64,000 bases of DNA from Albibacterium sp963696875 (GCA_963696875.1 CAVOLQ010000005.1:1-64000); one strand, 5' to 3'. Shown: positions 43,989-53,812, counted from the first letter of the stretch. Translations and numbers: made by a program. Notes: generated by a model from the letters alone, not told the origin.

Positions 43989-45053
43989 CTATTTCGTCAC
44001 TGAAAACCTATATCTGGTTTCTGAAATATATACCTCTCCAGGTCGGATTAAACAGGAAGGGAAGTTAGGCTGATTAGGTGTATCGGGAAACTTTTGTGTT
44101 TCTAAACAAAAAGCACTATGCTTTTGATATGCTTTCCCTTTTTTTCCTATATCCTTACCTGTTAATGCATTTCCGGTATAAAATTGCAAACCCGGTTCGG
44201 TAGTAAATACTTCCAATTGAATTCCTGTAAGCGGAGAAATTACCTTTGCTGCAAATGCATCTTTGCTCAAATCTTTTAGGACAAAATTATGGTCGAAACC
44301 TCCCGCTGCTCCTATTTGGTTGTTTGATAAATCTAAACTTTCCTTTATAAATTTTGACTCTCGAAAGTCAAAAGATGTCCCCTCCACCGGTTGAATTTCT
44401 CCTGTTGGGATTTGATGTTCATCAACAGGTAAATAAGAATCTGCATTTAATTGTATTTCGTGGTTTGTTATTGCTACGCTGCCCTCTCCATTCAAATTGA
44501 AAAAAGCGTGGTTAGTTAGGTTCAAAACCGTTGTTTTATCGGTTCGTACGGTATACTTTATTTTCAACTCATTATGATCTGTAATAGAATAGCAAACTAC
44601 TACGTTCAAATTTCCAGGAAAGCCACCTTCTCCGTCTGGGGATACCAAATAAAATTCAGCCTTTTGGCAATCATTAACTCGTCTATCCCAAACTTTATTA
44701 TGAAATCCACATTCACCTCCATGCAATGTGTTTGGCCCATTATTCGGTTTAATTTTAAAAGTTTGATCGTTTAACTTAAAGGTGCCGTTTGCTATTCGAT
44801 TAGCAAATCGACCTATAGTCACACCATAATAAGGTTCGACAGCAGTCAAGTAACCTTCGATATTATTAAAGCCTAGGACAACATCTAATATTTCACCATC
44901 CCTATCGGGTACTAGTATACTTACAATTCGTGCTCCATAGTCTGAAACTGCCACCGTCATCCCTCTTTTATTTCTCAAAATAATAAGATGTGATTTTTTT
45001 CCATCAATGTATTTTTCAAAATCGATTTTATTGGGGATGCGGTAAGGCTTCAT
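43989..45053 (-). CDS. galM: Aldose 1-epimerase
   Basis: Interconverts alpha and beta anomers of galactose or glucose. The ATG at 45053 gives 354 residues; an earlier in-frame start at 45107 adds a hydrophobic stretch without a signal cleavage site. SDYGARIVSILVPDRDGEIL, IGRFANRIANGTFKLN, the catalytic His in LNLTNHAFFNLNGEG and the catalytic Glu in FCLETQKFPDTPNQPNFPS are typical. No signal peptide is evident, so it is probably cytoplasmic. Confidence 0.92.
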   Translation of the reverse strand: MKPYRIPNKIDFEKYIDGKKSHLIILRNKRGMTVAVSDYGARIVSILVPDRDGEILDVVLGFNNIEGYLTAVEPYYGVTIGRFANRIANGTFKLNDQTFKIKPNNGPNTLHGGECGFHNKVWDRRVNDCQKAEFYLVSPDGEGGFPGNLNVVVCYSITDHNELKIKYTVRTDKTTVLNLTNHAFFNLNGEGSVAITNHEIQLNADSYLPVDEHQIPTGEIQPVEGTSFDFRESKFIKESLDLSNNQIGAAGGFDHNFVLKDLSKDAFAAKVISPLTGIQLEVFTTEPGLQFYTGNALTGKDIGKKGKAYQKHSAFCLETQKFPDTPNQPNFPSCLIRPGEVYISETRYRFSVTK

Positions 45054-45252
45054 TTTTCCATTTTTTAATATATATATAAAGAGAGCTATTAAAGATAGCT
45101 TTTGCAAAAGTTATTCCCAAAAAAACGAAAAAATTACTTATTTTAAATTTCAATCTTTTTTATCCAAAAATTATCTTGCTGACTATAAGTGTTTTATAAA
45201 TTATTTTCTTTCAGCATAGAACTATGTGTTGCATAGTACTATCTTTTATATT

Positions 45253-45260
45253 TACCTTTG
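45253..45260 (+). promoter_or_regulatory. Bacteroidetes -7 element of the padR-pspC operon
   Basis: TACCTTTG fits TAnnTTTG exactly and ends four bases before the PadR-type gene start at 45265; a weak TTG lies about 20 bp upstream. Predicts a leaderless or near-leaderless mRNA. Confidence 0.5.
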
Positions 45261-45264
45261 TTGC

Positions 45265-45624
45265 ATGGCAGCAATAAACACACAAATCCAAATGAGGCGA
45301 GGAATACTTGAATATTGTATTCTCTCTATAATTTCGCAGGACGAAATTTATGCCTCTGACATTTTGGGCGAACTCAAAAAAGCCAAACTTTTGGTAGTTG
45401 AAGGGACTTTATATCCTTTACTGACTCGTCTAAAAAACAATGGTCTTTTAAGCTATAATTGGAAAGAATCTAATGAGGGCCCTCCTAGGAAGTATTATCG
45501 AATTACTCCCTCAGGAACTGAAGTTCTAGCCCAACTAGATGAAACTTGGGACGACTTAGTTTTCGCCGTAACTACGGTGATGGATCAAAGAAGAAGACAA
45601 AACCAGACAAACAATCCTTTATAG
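45265..45624 (+). CDS. PadR-family transcriptional regulator
   Basis: A 119-residue winged-helix repressor-type protein. The start at 45265 lies four bases after a -7 promoter element; an in-frame ATG at 45226 would precede the promoter and is rejected. The core, RRGILEYCILSIISQDEIYA, SDILGELKKA and VVEGTLYPLLTRLKNNGLLS, and the wing EGPPRKYYRITPSGTEVL are PadR hallmarks. It is followed after 17 bp by the PspC gene, probably one operon in which PadR controls its own envelope-stress protein; this arrangement is frequent in Bacteroidetes. Confidence 0.93.
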   Translation: MAAINTQIQMRRGILEYCILSIISQDEIYASDILGELKKAKLLVVEGTLYPLLTRLKNNGLLSYNWKESNEGPPRKYYRITPSGTEVLAQLDETWDDLVFAVTTVMDQRRRQNQTNNPL

Positions 45625-45641
45625 ATAAATAGAAAGAAATC

Positions 45642-47285
45642 ATGAACAAAACAATAATTATAAATATAAACGGCATTATCTTTCATATCGAAGAGGATGC
45701 TTATGAAGTTTTACAGGCCTATATGGTTAATGTAAAGAAGCATTTCGGTTATTCTTTAGATAGCCAAGAAATTGTTGGAGACATTGAAAATCGAATTGCA
45801 GAAATGTTTAGTGAGCGATTGAATGATCAGAAAGCAGTGATTTTAATGGAGGATGTACGTGAAGTTTGTGCCCAAATGGGAGAAGTGGAAGACTTTGAAA
45901 TTGGTGAAGAGTCGCCCGAGGATGCCTCTTTCGAACCATCCTATTCCTATCGGGAAGAGCGATCTCTTTTCAGGGATCCCGATGATAAAGTTTTAGGCGG
46001 GGTTTGTTCCGGTTTGGGTCACTATTTCGGGATTGATTCGAAATGGGTACGTTTAATTTTCCTTCTTGTATTCTTTTTTGGCGGTGCGGGTTTTTTGATT
46101 TATATCATTTTATGGATTGTAGTTCCTAAAGCCAAAACCCGAGCTGATAAGATGAGAATGCGTGGCGAGCCTGCGAATCTTCAAAGTTTTAAACGCAGTT
46201 TTCAAGAGGAGATGGGAGATGTAAAAAGAAATTTTTCGGCGGCCGGAGAAAGAGCCAGAACCGGCCTAGACGACCCAGATAGCGGCATAAACTCTTTCCT
46301 TAACGGTATTGGAAAAATAATCGTTGTACTTATAAAAATCGTGGGCGTCCTGATTATTTTCTCCTTAAGTATGGCCCTGATAGGTTTAATTGTTGCGCTT
46401 TTCTTAGGTGCTGGATATTGGGCTACCGCGATTTCTGACAGTGATTTCCCACTTTATGCGGTCGATCCGCAATTTAGAAATGCATTGGCATTTGCGGTTT
46501 TCTTTACGATAGCCATTCCTTTGCTGGTATTAATACTTTTAGCTGTCCGTATTTTATTCAATCGAAAAGTAATGGGCCGTTATTTCGGGTTTTCCTTACT
46601 CATCGCCTGGTTGGTAGCCGTCGGATTTTCAGTCTACTACATTACTAAAACTGCAATTGACTTTAAAGAAGAATCTACGATCACCCAAGAGATAAATTTA
46701 GTACCTCAATCTACTTATAGGCTAAATCTTCGGGATAATAAAACAGTAATAATTAATAAAGAGGAGGGATTAGATTCACTTGGTAACTCTCTCGGCATTC
46801 GGAAGTCTGTTCGCCACTCAAGAACGAGTTCCTTTAACAACAACAGGAAAATTTCCTTACGAATTGAAAAAGCAGCTATTAATCAGTCGCCATTATTAAT
46901 AGAGGAATATTCTGCTAAAGGTAGAACTTTTGAACTAGCAACAGCGAGAGCTGAGCGGATAGACTATTCAATAGAGCAAGACAATGAGAATCTTTGGTTT
47001 GCTAGCAATTCTATACTTCCAAAGGATGAAATTATTCGGGACCAGGAAGTTTATGTTAAACTATTTCTACCGGTAGGAACACACCTCTTTATTTCAAATG
47101 AGTTTGAACAAAGAATAAATATCCGCGGCTTGTCTACTTGGGAATGTAAACAATCTAATTCAGGTGATGGAATGCCCAGTGCAACAGAATGGGTGATGAC
47201 GGAAAGTGGATTGATATGTGTAATGGCAATTCCGCCATTGCCTACTCCTACAGATACAGTTGTGCCTGATTCGACGAAAAAGTAA
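45642..47285 (+). CDS. PspC-domain membrane protein
   Basis: A 547-residue inner-membrane protein. An N-terminal cytoplasmic region (residues 1-105; ININGIIFHIEEDAYEVLQA) precedes the PspC domain at about 108-170 (LFRDPDDKVLGGVCSGLGHY; WVRLIFLLVFFFGGAGFLIY), then three more hydrophobic segments around residues 225-345 and a long C-terminal domain that resembles the adhesin/DUF2807-type beta-rich regions of Bacteroidetes stress proteins. Likely senses or reports envelope stress together with the PadR regulator upstream. Followed by a terminator at 47328-47352. Confidence 0.88.
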   Translation: MNKTIIININGIIFHIEEDAYEVLQAYMVNVKKHFGYSLDSQEIVGDIENRIAEMFSERLNDQKAVILMEDVREVCAQMGEVEDFEIGEESPEDASFEPSYSYREERSLFRDPDDKVLGGVCSGLGHYFGIDSKWVRLIFLLVFFFGGAGFLIYIILWIVVPKAKTRADKMRMRGEPANLQSFKRSFQEEMGDVKRNFSAAGERARTGLDDPDSGINSFLNGIGKIIVVLIKIVGVLIIFSLSMALIGLIVALFLGAGYWATAISDSDFPLYAVDPQFRNALAFAVFFTIAIPLLVLILLAVRILFNRKVMGRYFGFSLLIAWLVAVGFSVYYITKTAIDFKEESTITQEINLVPQSTYRLNLRDNKTVIINKEEGLDSLGNSLGIRKSVRHSRTSSFNNNRKISLRIEKAAINQSPLLIEEYSAKGRTFELATARAERIDYSIEQDNENLWFASNSILPKDEIIRDQEVYVKLFLPVGTHLFISNEFEQRINIRGLSTWECKQSNSGDGMPSATEWVMTESGLICVMAIPPLPTPTDTVVPDSTKK

Positions 47286-47327
47286 AAGAATAGTTTTTAA
47301 TATATTATAGTTCAGTTATCAAATGAG

Positions 47328-47352
47328 GGCTCCTTATATGGGGCCTTTTTTT
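47328..47352 (+). terminator. Intrinsic terminator of the padR-pspC operon
   Basis: GGCTCC and GGGGCC (one wobble pair) with a 6-base loop, followed by seven T, 43 bp after the PspC gene stop. Confidence 0.75.
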
Positions 47353-47471
47353 ATCGAAGAATTATTTTCACCGACATTTTTTTGCCGTTCAGCGTAACTA
47401 TTCGTCTTCTTACCAGTTTAACGTTTTCTCCAGGAAGTATAGCCCTTACTTTTGATTCAAATATTAAAGTT

Positions 47472-49949
47472 ATGACAACAATGCATTATTTTTCAAGAAA
47501 GAAAGAAGTCTATATAAAGACGCTCCTCTGCGCAATAGTTCTATTCCTTTCATTTTCTTTCACTTCTCAGGCGCAAGAAAATAAAACTCCGGTTACTATT
47601 AATGGATTAATAAAGGATGAGAGCTTATCCGTTTTAGATTACGCTACTGTAAGTCTTTTAAATGCAAAAGATTCCACAGTTTTGAGTGTGGTTTTTACAG
47701 ATGATAAAGGGCTATACCAATTTAAAAATGTCAAGCAAGGCAGCTATCTTATCAGCGCAAGTATGATTGGCTACGCCGATGGCATAAGCGACTTATTTGA
47801 GGTTCCCGAAATGGCAAACACTGCTTACTCAGTGAAAGACTTAATTCTAATGCCAGCTTCAACCTCACTTAGTGAAGTAGTAATTACTGTTCAACAGCCA
47901 ATGATAGAGCGGCGGGCTGATATGCTAGTTGTAAATGTGGAGAATTCAACTTTAGCAACCGGAAATAATGCATTAGATATATTGGAACGCTCACCAGGGA
48001 TATCTGTGGATAAAGATGATAATATAAGCTTACAAGGCAAGCAGGGGACTTTAATTCTTATTGACGGAAAAGAAACCCATCTTTCAGCATCTCAATTGGC
48101 TAATCTACTACGCTCTACTGACGGCAATACCATTCAATCTTTAGAAATCATTTCCAATCCTTCGGCCAAATACGATGCAAAAGGTACCGCTGGAATCATT
48201 AATATCAAATTGAAAAAAAATAAACAAACTGGCACAAATGGAAGCCTCTCTCTGAGTGCGGGCTATGGGAATGCGCATAAAACAAGTAATTCACTTACAC
48301 TAAACCATAAAAACGGAAAAATAAATGTTTATGGTACATACAACTATCTAAACAACGAAGGCAATCAAGATATTGGCATCTATCGCTTGGTGGGTACAGA
48401 AACTACTTTCACTAGCTTTGACCAGTTGACGAAGCTCAACAATCAACGAGATAATAACTCAGCAAGAGCCGGAATAGACTACCAAACGTCTGACAAGAAC
48501 ACTTTGGGTGTACAAGCGAGCATGAATTTGTCTAATAATAAAAACAACAATTCTAACATCACAAACATTGGTTCTTATCATTCTGCTCTCGATTCAGTTT
48601 TAAAAGGAAGTACACTTTCTCAAAATAAATTTTCTTCTTACTCCATTTCTGTCAATAACGCTTATGCGATAGACACCTTGGGAAGGAAATTAACTGCGGA
48701 TGTAGACTTTTCACAATTTACAGATAACAGGGCAGCAGATTATGGTAATTATTTTTTCGATGCCGCAGGTGTCGATTTACAAACACCTATTATTTTACGC
48801 AGTAATATGCCTTCAACGATTCGTATTCAAACGGTTAAAGTAGACTATACACACCCTCTAAACAAAGACTCCAAATTAGAAATGGGGACTAAATATGCCC
48901 AAGTAAGTTCTGATAATGATATGAATTATGAACGATTAATCAGCGCGAACTGGGAAAATATGGCAGATAGAACTAATCATTTTATCTATGACGAACGTGT
49001 AGCAGCTGCCTATATAAACTATAGTTTGAGTTTTAAAAAGATAGGTATTCAAACTGGCTTGAGATCGGAATATACTTTTTCAGATGGAAATTCAGTCACA
49101 TTAAACAGACGTGTGAAGCGCAACTACGTCGATTTTTTTCCTAATATTTCAATCAATTATACAGCATCTGATAATCATCAATTTGGATTTAGTTATAGCA
49201 AACGCATCAATAGACCGTACTATGGCAATTTGAATCCATTTACCTATTTCTTAGATGAATATACTTCTGAGCGGGGAAACCCTTATTTACAGCCAGAATA
49301 TACTCAGGCATTTGAATTAAGTTACACAATGCTTCAACGCTTCAACTTTTCCGCCGGCCTGAATTTAACGAGAGATGCTATCGTGGAATCAATGGAACAA
49401 GATGATATTAAGAAAACTACCACTGTATTCAGAGATAATTTTGCAAGTAGTGAAACTTGGTTCATAAATGTGAACGCGCCTATTACAGTAACCAAGTTTT
49501 GGAAATCAAACACTAATTTTACTGCTTTCTATTTAGGCTTTAAATCTGAAGACATCAATAATCCACTCCGTTCAGGTCAGTTTGCTTCTCAAGTGTATAA
49601 TAACAATACATTCACTATCAGTCCTACGCTAAGGGCGGAAGCTACTTTGAATTATCAATCTCCATTAACCTATAGCATTTATAAAATCGACCAACAATGG
49701 AGTGTTGATGCCGGCTTAAACAAATCCTTCAAAAATAATAAGGCAAATATCAAACTAGCGGTTTCAGATATTTTCAATACAAAAACACAAAATCTTTCCA
49801 CACGCCATGCCAACCTGAATACGGACATCAACCAAAAGCGTGAAACCAGGATTTTCCGTTTGACGTTAAGCTATAATTTTGGAAGCACTAAAATCGAAAG
49901 GCGAAATATTGACAACTCAAGTGATGAAAAAAAGCGAGTAGGACAATAA
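47472..49949 (+). CDS. TonB-dependent-receptor-like outer-membrane protein (OMP beta-barrel family 3)
   Basis: About 825 residues: signal peptide (TLLCAIVLFLSFSFTSQAQ), a carboxypeptidase-regulatory-like beta-sandwich (VTINGLIKDESLSVLDYATV), a plug-like domain (NALDILERSPGISVDKDDNI; GTLILIDGKETHLSASQLAN; LEIISNPSAKYDAKGTAGII) and a C-terminal beta-barrel ending in an aromatic-rich strand (IFRLTLSYNFGSTKIERRN). The plug motif is typical of the barrel family that lacks a clear TonB box. The start at 47472 is preferred to a TTG at 47382. The ligand is unknown; its nearness to PadR-PspC may mean coordinated envelope control, though a terminator separates them. Confidence 0.88.
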   Translation: MTTMHYFSRKKEVYIKTLLCAIVLFLSFSFTSQAQENKTPVTINGLIKDESLSVLDYATVSLLNAKDSTVLSVVFTDDKGLYQFKNVKQGSYLISASMIGYADGISDLFEVPEMANTAYSVKDLILMPASTSLSEVVITVQQPMIERRADMLVVNVENSTLATGNNALDILERSPGISVDKDDNISLQGKQGTLILIDGKETHLSASQLANLLRSTDGNTIQSLEIISNPSAKYDAKGTAGIINIKLKKNKQTGTNGSLSLSAGYGNAHKTSNSLTLNHKNGKINVYGTYNYLNNEGNQDIGIYRLVGTETTFTSFDQLTKLNNQRDNNSARAGIDYQTSDKNTLGVQASMNLSNNKNNNSNITNIGSYHSALDSVLKGSTLSQNKFSSYSISVNNAYAIDTLGRKLTADVDFSQFTDNRAADYGNYFFDAAGVDLQTPIILRSNMPSTIRIQTVKVDYTHPLNKDSKLEMGTKYAQVSSDNDMNYERLISANWENMADRTNHFIYDERVAAAYINYSLSFKKIGIQTGLRSEYTFSDGNSVTLNRRVKRNYVDFFPNISINYTASDNHQFGFSYSKRINRPYYGNLNPFTYFLDEYTSERGNPYLQPEYTQAFELSYTMLQRFNFSAGLNLTRDAIVESMEQDDIKKTTTVFRDNFASSETWFINVNAPITVTKFWKSNTNFTAFYLGFKSEDINNPLRSGQFASQVYNNNTFTISPTLRAEATLNYQSPLTYSIYKIDQQWSVDAGLNKSFKNNKANIKLAVSDIFNTKTQNLSTRHANLNTDINQKRETRIFRLTLSYNFGSTKIERRNIDNSSDEKKRVGQ

Positions 49950-49980
49950 TCATTGAGGCAGATTGTTGTAAAATCGTAAT

Positions 49981-50017
49981 GAAGCCATCATGGGTGTTGC
50001 GTACTCATGATGGTTTC
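49981..50017 (+). terminator. Hairpin terminator after the outer-membrane receptor gene
   Basis: GAAGCCATCATGGGT and ACTCATGATGGTTTC pair with few mismatches around a 7-base loop, followed by ATTAATTTT. The same CCATCATG/CATGATGG stem occurs in the 90-bp repeats at 63641-63910. Confidence 0.75.
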
Positions 50018-50041
50018 ATTAATTTTACATAAAATATCTTT

Positions 50042-51352
50042 ATGCATATGGACACGGCAGCACTTTATCAGTATTTTAAAAAGCATCCTAAGATTTCTAC
50101 CGACACAAGAAGTATTATTCCAGGCTCTTTATTTTTCGCACTTAAAGGCGCCAATTTCGACGGAAATAGATTCGCTGATAAAGCCTTAAATATGGGTGCC
50201 GCTTATGCTATAATCGATGATGAAGTATTTAAAAAAGACGATCGGTTTCTCTTAGTCAATGATGTGCTTGCTGCGCTTCAGGATTTGGCAAGATTTCACC
50301 GATTGCACCTCTCTATTCCAATCATCGGAATTACTGGAACGAACGGTAAAACCACAACCAAAGAATTACTATTCGCTGTATTAAAACAAAAATTTAACAC
50401 TTTCGCTACTAAAGGGAACCTCAATAACCATATTGGCGTGCCTCTTTCATTACTAGAAATAAACGAACAAACAGAAATCGCCATTATTGAAATGGGCGCC
50501 AACCACCCTAAGGAAATTGCTTTTTTATGTACCATCGCACAACCTACACATGGCGTAATTACTAACGTTGGCAAAGCCCATTTAGAGGGATTTGGTGGAT
50601 TTGAAGGTGTTAAAAAATCAAAGGCTGAGCTTTATGATTATTTATCGGCAAATAATGGCGTTTTATTTCTACAAGGAGATAATCCTGATTTACTAGGAAT
50701 GGTTGGTACAAGATCATTTAATGAGGTAAAGACTTATGGGTTCTTTGAGGAGAACGATGTTTACGGGAGGGTTGTTGAGCGAGATCCGTTTTTGGAAATT
50801 TACTGGAGTAGCGATAGCCATTCCCATATATTACGAACACAAATAACGGGTTCTTATAATTTGGAAAATATTTTAGCTGCAATTTGTGTAGGCCGTTATT
50901 GGGAGATTAGCCCATCTTTAATTAATGAAGGATTGGCGAATTACATTCCTCAGAACAATCGCTCCCAGATTTTGAAAACAGAAAAGAATACAATTATTTG
51001 TGATTACTATAATGCTAATGCCAGTAGTATGGAAGCCGCGCTTGAAAACTTTACGAGCTTGAATAGCCATTCTCGCAAAGTAATTATTTTAGGTGATATG
51101 TTTGAATTAGGAGACGAAAGCTTTAAAGAACATGGAAACATTGTAGGGAAAGCCATGTTTGTGCAAGCTGAGGCTTGCATCTTTGTAGGGAAGGCATTCT
51201 ATGATCATAAAAAGAATGTCGAGGGTGTTCATTTTTTTGAAACTACCGCGCAGGTGAAGGATGCTTTAAAAGAAAAGCCATTCCAAGATTCTTTAATTTT
51301 ACTTAAAGCATCTCGTGGAATGGCTTTTGAAACTATCCTTGAAAGTTTATAA
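50042..51352 (+). CDS. murF: UDP-N-acetylmuramoyl-tripeptide--D-alanyl-D-alanine ligase
   Basis: Last cytoplasmic amide-forming step of the peptidoglycan pentapeptide. 436 residues. ISTDTRSIIPGSLFFALKGA is the uracil-recognition domain, IGITGTNGKTTTKELLF the ATP P-loop, AIIEMGANHPKEIAFLC and GVITNVGKAHLEGFGG the central ligase motifs, and SSMEAALENF plus VIILGDMFELGD the C-terminal domain. An ATG at 50048 is an alternative start; a -7-like TATCTTTA overlaps the first codon. It stands apart from the division/cell-wall cluster. Confidence 0.95.
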   Translation: MHMDTAALYQYFKKHPKISTDTRSIIPGSLFFALKGANFDGNRFADKALNMGAAYAIIDDEVFKKDDRFLLVNDVLAALQDLARFHRLHLSIPIIGITGTNGKTTTKELLFAVLKQKFNTFATKGNLNNHIGVPLSLLEINEQTEIAIIEMGANHPKEIAFLCTIAQPTHGVITNVGKAHLEGFGGFEGVKKSKAELYDYLSANNGVLFLQGDNPDLLGMVGTRSFNEVKTYGFFEENDVYGRVVERDPFLEIYWSSDSHSHILRTQITGSYNLENILAAICVGRYWEISPSLINEGLANYIPQNNRSQILKTEKNTIICDYYNANASSMEAALENFTSLNSHSRKVIILGDMFELGDESFKEHGNIVGKAMFVQAEACIFVGKAFYDHKKNVEGVHFFETTAQVKDALKEKPFQDSLILLKASRGMAFETILESL

Positions 51353-51364
51353 CCTAATAAGCTT

Positions 51365-52795
51365 TTAATCTACAACGCTTACCTTAATCATATTTGTTTT
51401 TCCTTTTTTCTCAATAGGAATAGATGCGGTATTAACAATTATTTCTCCTTTTTTGACCAAATCCATACCCTTCAATATATTGTTAACATCCTGGATACTA
51501 TCGTCGGTACTTTCATAAGCATTATAATAAAATCCGCTTACCCCCCAAACCAGACTTAGTGTATTTAATAAAAACTCATTCCCTGTAAAAATAAAGATTT
51601 CTGAATCAGGTCTATGGCTAGAAATTTCATAGGCCGTATAGCCAGAAGCAGTCATGGCCACAATTCCTTTTGCTTTAGTTTTCTTTGCTAAATAAACGGA
51701 TGACTCACAGATATTGTCCGAAATAAACGTTGGGGAATTTTGACTTGATTTTTTAGGGGTAAAATAAGGATAAGAGGTTTTCTCCACATGTTGGATAACT
51801 TTAGACATGGTCTCTATTACTATTTCCGGGAATTCTCCAACAGATGTCTCTCCACTCAGCATTACTGCATCTGCCCCATCCAGAACAGAATTTGCCACGT
51901 CGTTGACTTCAGCCCTTGTTGGTCTAGGTGTAGTAATCATACTTTCCAACATTTGAGTAGCAATGATTACAGGCTTGGAGGCATCGCGACATTTATTTAC
52001 AATCATTTTTTGTAAAATAGGTACTTGCTCCATCGGCATTTCAACGCCTAAGTCTCCTCTAGCGACCATAATTCCATCAGAAACTTCAATAATTTCATCA
52101 ATATTATCAATTGCTTCAGGTTTCTCTATTTTGGCAATTACCTTGGCGGTTTTCCCTTTCTCTTTAATGATTTCTTTTACCTTAATCATATCGGCAGCGT
52201 TCCTTACAAAAGACATACCTATCCATTCAACGTCGTGAGATAATGCAAAAAGCAAATTATCTTTATCCTCATCTGTTAAGCTTGGAATTGAGACTTTGGT
52301 ATTTGGAAGGTTAACACCTTTTCGAGAAGTTAAAATCCCTCCATGTACCACTTTGCAAGTTACCGTATCGATAAAATTGCTTTCTAATACTTGCAATTGA
52401 ATCTTACCATCGTCAAGTAGGATAACTTCGCCTTCCTTAACGTCTTTAGGGAATTCATCATAGGTAATATATACATTATTTTCGTCTCCTATTTGCTCTT
52501 TTGTAGTGATAGTAAGCGTTTTTCCTGTCATTAAAAGGGCACCGCCTTCTTTCATTTTCCCAATTCTAATTTTGGGTCCTTGTAAATCGGCCAAAATTCC
52601 AACATTGGTTCCATGTTCTTTGTTAATTTCGCGAATTGTTTTGATCGCTTCTAAATGATCCTCTTGGGAGCCATGGGAAAAATTTAGTCGGCACACATCC
52701 ACACCAAGGGTAATCATTTCGGTCAATACCTTCTTATCAACTGATGCAGGGCCTAATGTTGCAACAATCTTAGTTCTTTTTTGAACTTTCTTCAT
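51365..52795 (-). CDS. pyk: Pyruvate kinase
   Basis: Makes pyruvate and ATP from phosphoenolpyruvate. 476 residues. KIVATLGPASVDKKVLTEMI, CRLNFSHGSQEDH, ADLQGPKIRIGKM, the catalytic Lys in AKVIAKIEKPEAI, the metal site MVARGDLGVEMPMEQVPILQ and GADAVMLSGETSVGEFPEIV are all present, with a C-terminal regulatory domain. It follows the IPExxxVDY gene in the same direction (83 bp), a neighbour pair common in Bacteroidetes. Confidence 0.97.
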   Translation of the reverse strand: MKKVQKRTKIVATLGPASVDKKVLTEMITLGVDVCRLNFSHGSQEDHLEAIKTIREINKEHGTNVGILADLQGPKIRIGKMKEGGALLMTGKTLTITTKEQIGDENNVYITYDEFPKDVKEGEVILLDDGKIQLQVLESNFIDTVTCKVVHGGILTSRKGVNLPNTKVSIPSLTDEDKDNLLFALSHDVEWIGMSFVRNAADMIKVKEIIKEKGKTAKVIAKIEKPEAIDNIDEIIEVSDGIMVARGDLGVEMPMEQVPILQKMIVNKCRDASKPVIIATQMLESMITTPRPTRAEVNDVANSVLDGADAVMLSGETSVGEFPEIVIETMSKVIQHVEKTSYPYFTPKKSSQNSPTFISDNICESSVYLAKKTKAKGIVAMTASGYTAYEISSHRPDSEIFIFTGNEFLLNTLSLVWGVSGFYYNAYESTDDSIQDVNNILKGMDLVKKGEIIVNTASIPIEKKGKTNMIKVSVVD

Positions 52796-52878
52796 TATCT
52801 ATTCTTTTAAATTATATGTGTCTTCTACTTATTATCTGTCGAAAGTGGGTTAATTGGACTATATTTTTATGCAATCGG

Positions 52879-53298
52879 CTAAAATACAAGATTTTCTTTA
52901 GACTTTAATTTTTCAATATTTATTTCTGTCGCGGCAACCACTCCTTTAATTTGATTAATTGCGTTTATCAATGCTAGAAAATCTTCCTCATCAATAAAGC
53001 CCTTAATTAACAGAAAATAATCTATTTCTTTAGTTTCGGGTATTAAAATTCCACCTTCTATCCCTCTATTTCCAATTAAATAGAATTCTGTTTCTTCAAT
53101 AGAACTTATATAACTATATTTGGTAAAAAAGAGGAAATGGTTTTTTGACGCCAAAATCTCATAATCCTCGCTTTTTACCAGATTAAGACCTGTGCTGCGG
53201 TTTATATGAAAACAAAGCTGGTAGTCTTTTAATGGGCAAGTTATCGCAATTAGAGTAAAATTTAGATCTAATTCGTATTTTAACGTTATTTTATTCAA
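52879..53298 (-). CDS. IPExxxVDY family protein
   Basis: A 139-residue protein of a Bacteroidetes-specific family named after its conserved motif, here LIPETKEIDYFLLIKG (about residues 91-106). No signal peptide or membrane segment; function unknown. The gene regularly lies between acpP-fabF-rnc and pyk in this phylum, as here, which hints at a housekeeping role. Divergent from acpP. Confidence 0.85.
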   Translation of the reverse strand: MNKITLKYELDLNFTLIAITCPLKDYQLCFHINRSTGLNLVKSEDYEILASKNHFLFFTKYSYISSIEETEFYLIGNRGIEGGILIPETKEIDYFLLIKGFIDEEDFLALINAINQIKGVVAATEINIEKLKSKENLVF

Positions 53299-53494
53299 TT
53301 AATTCTTACTTTCATACGAAGATAGTAAAACAATTATTATTAATTTTTATTATAGGGGAGAAATCCGTAATATCGTCCTTATTTAGGATCAAAAGGGAAG
53401 ATGATGGATTCAAATTCCTTTACATAGAAACCGGTAAAATCGATCTTAATTAGGTAAGAAATAAGACGGCAAAAATTCTTAATCCTGAAAAAGG

Positions 53495-53525
53495 TTTGAT
53501 ATTTGATTTAATTTAATTTTCTTTG
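53495..53525 (+). promoter_or_regulatory. Bacteroidetes-type promoter of the acpP-fabF-rnc operon
   Basis: TTTG (53495-53498), 19 bp, TTTCTTTG (53518-53525), one mismatch from TAnnTTTG. About 33 bp before the acpP ATG. Confidence 0.55.
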
Positions 53526-53558
53526 CACATTATTTACAAACATTAAAACATAAAAATC

Positions 53559-53795
53559 ATGTCTGATATCGCTTCAAGAGTAAAAGCAATTATCGTTGAA
53601 AAATTAGGTGCTGACGAAAACGAGGTTACACCAGAGGCTTCTTTCACCAATGATTTAGGTGCGGATTCATTAGATACCGTAGAACTTATCATGGAGTTTG
53701 AGAAAGAATTCAACGTAGCCATCCCAGATGATCAGGCTGAGACAATCAGCACTGTAGGTCAAGCCGTAGCTTACCTGGAAAAAAACGTTAAATAG
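53559..53795 (+). CDS. acpP: Acyl carrier protein
   Basis: Carries growing acyl chains on a phosphopantetheine arm. 78 residues, very acidic. The attachment Ser is in LGADSLDTVELIMEFEKEF (DSLD, Ser 38). First gene of an acpP-fabF-rnc operon; 17 bp to fabF. Its promoter is the -33/-7 pair at 53495-53525. Confidence 0.97.
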   Translation: MSDIASRVKAIIVEKLGADENEVTPEASFTNDLGADSLDTVELIMEFEKEFNVAIPDDQAETISTVGQAVAYLEKNVK

Positions 53796-53812
53796 AAAGC
53801 TAAAAAGTATAA

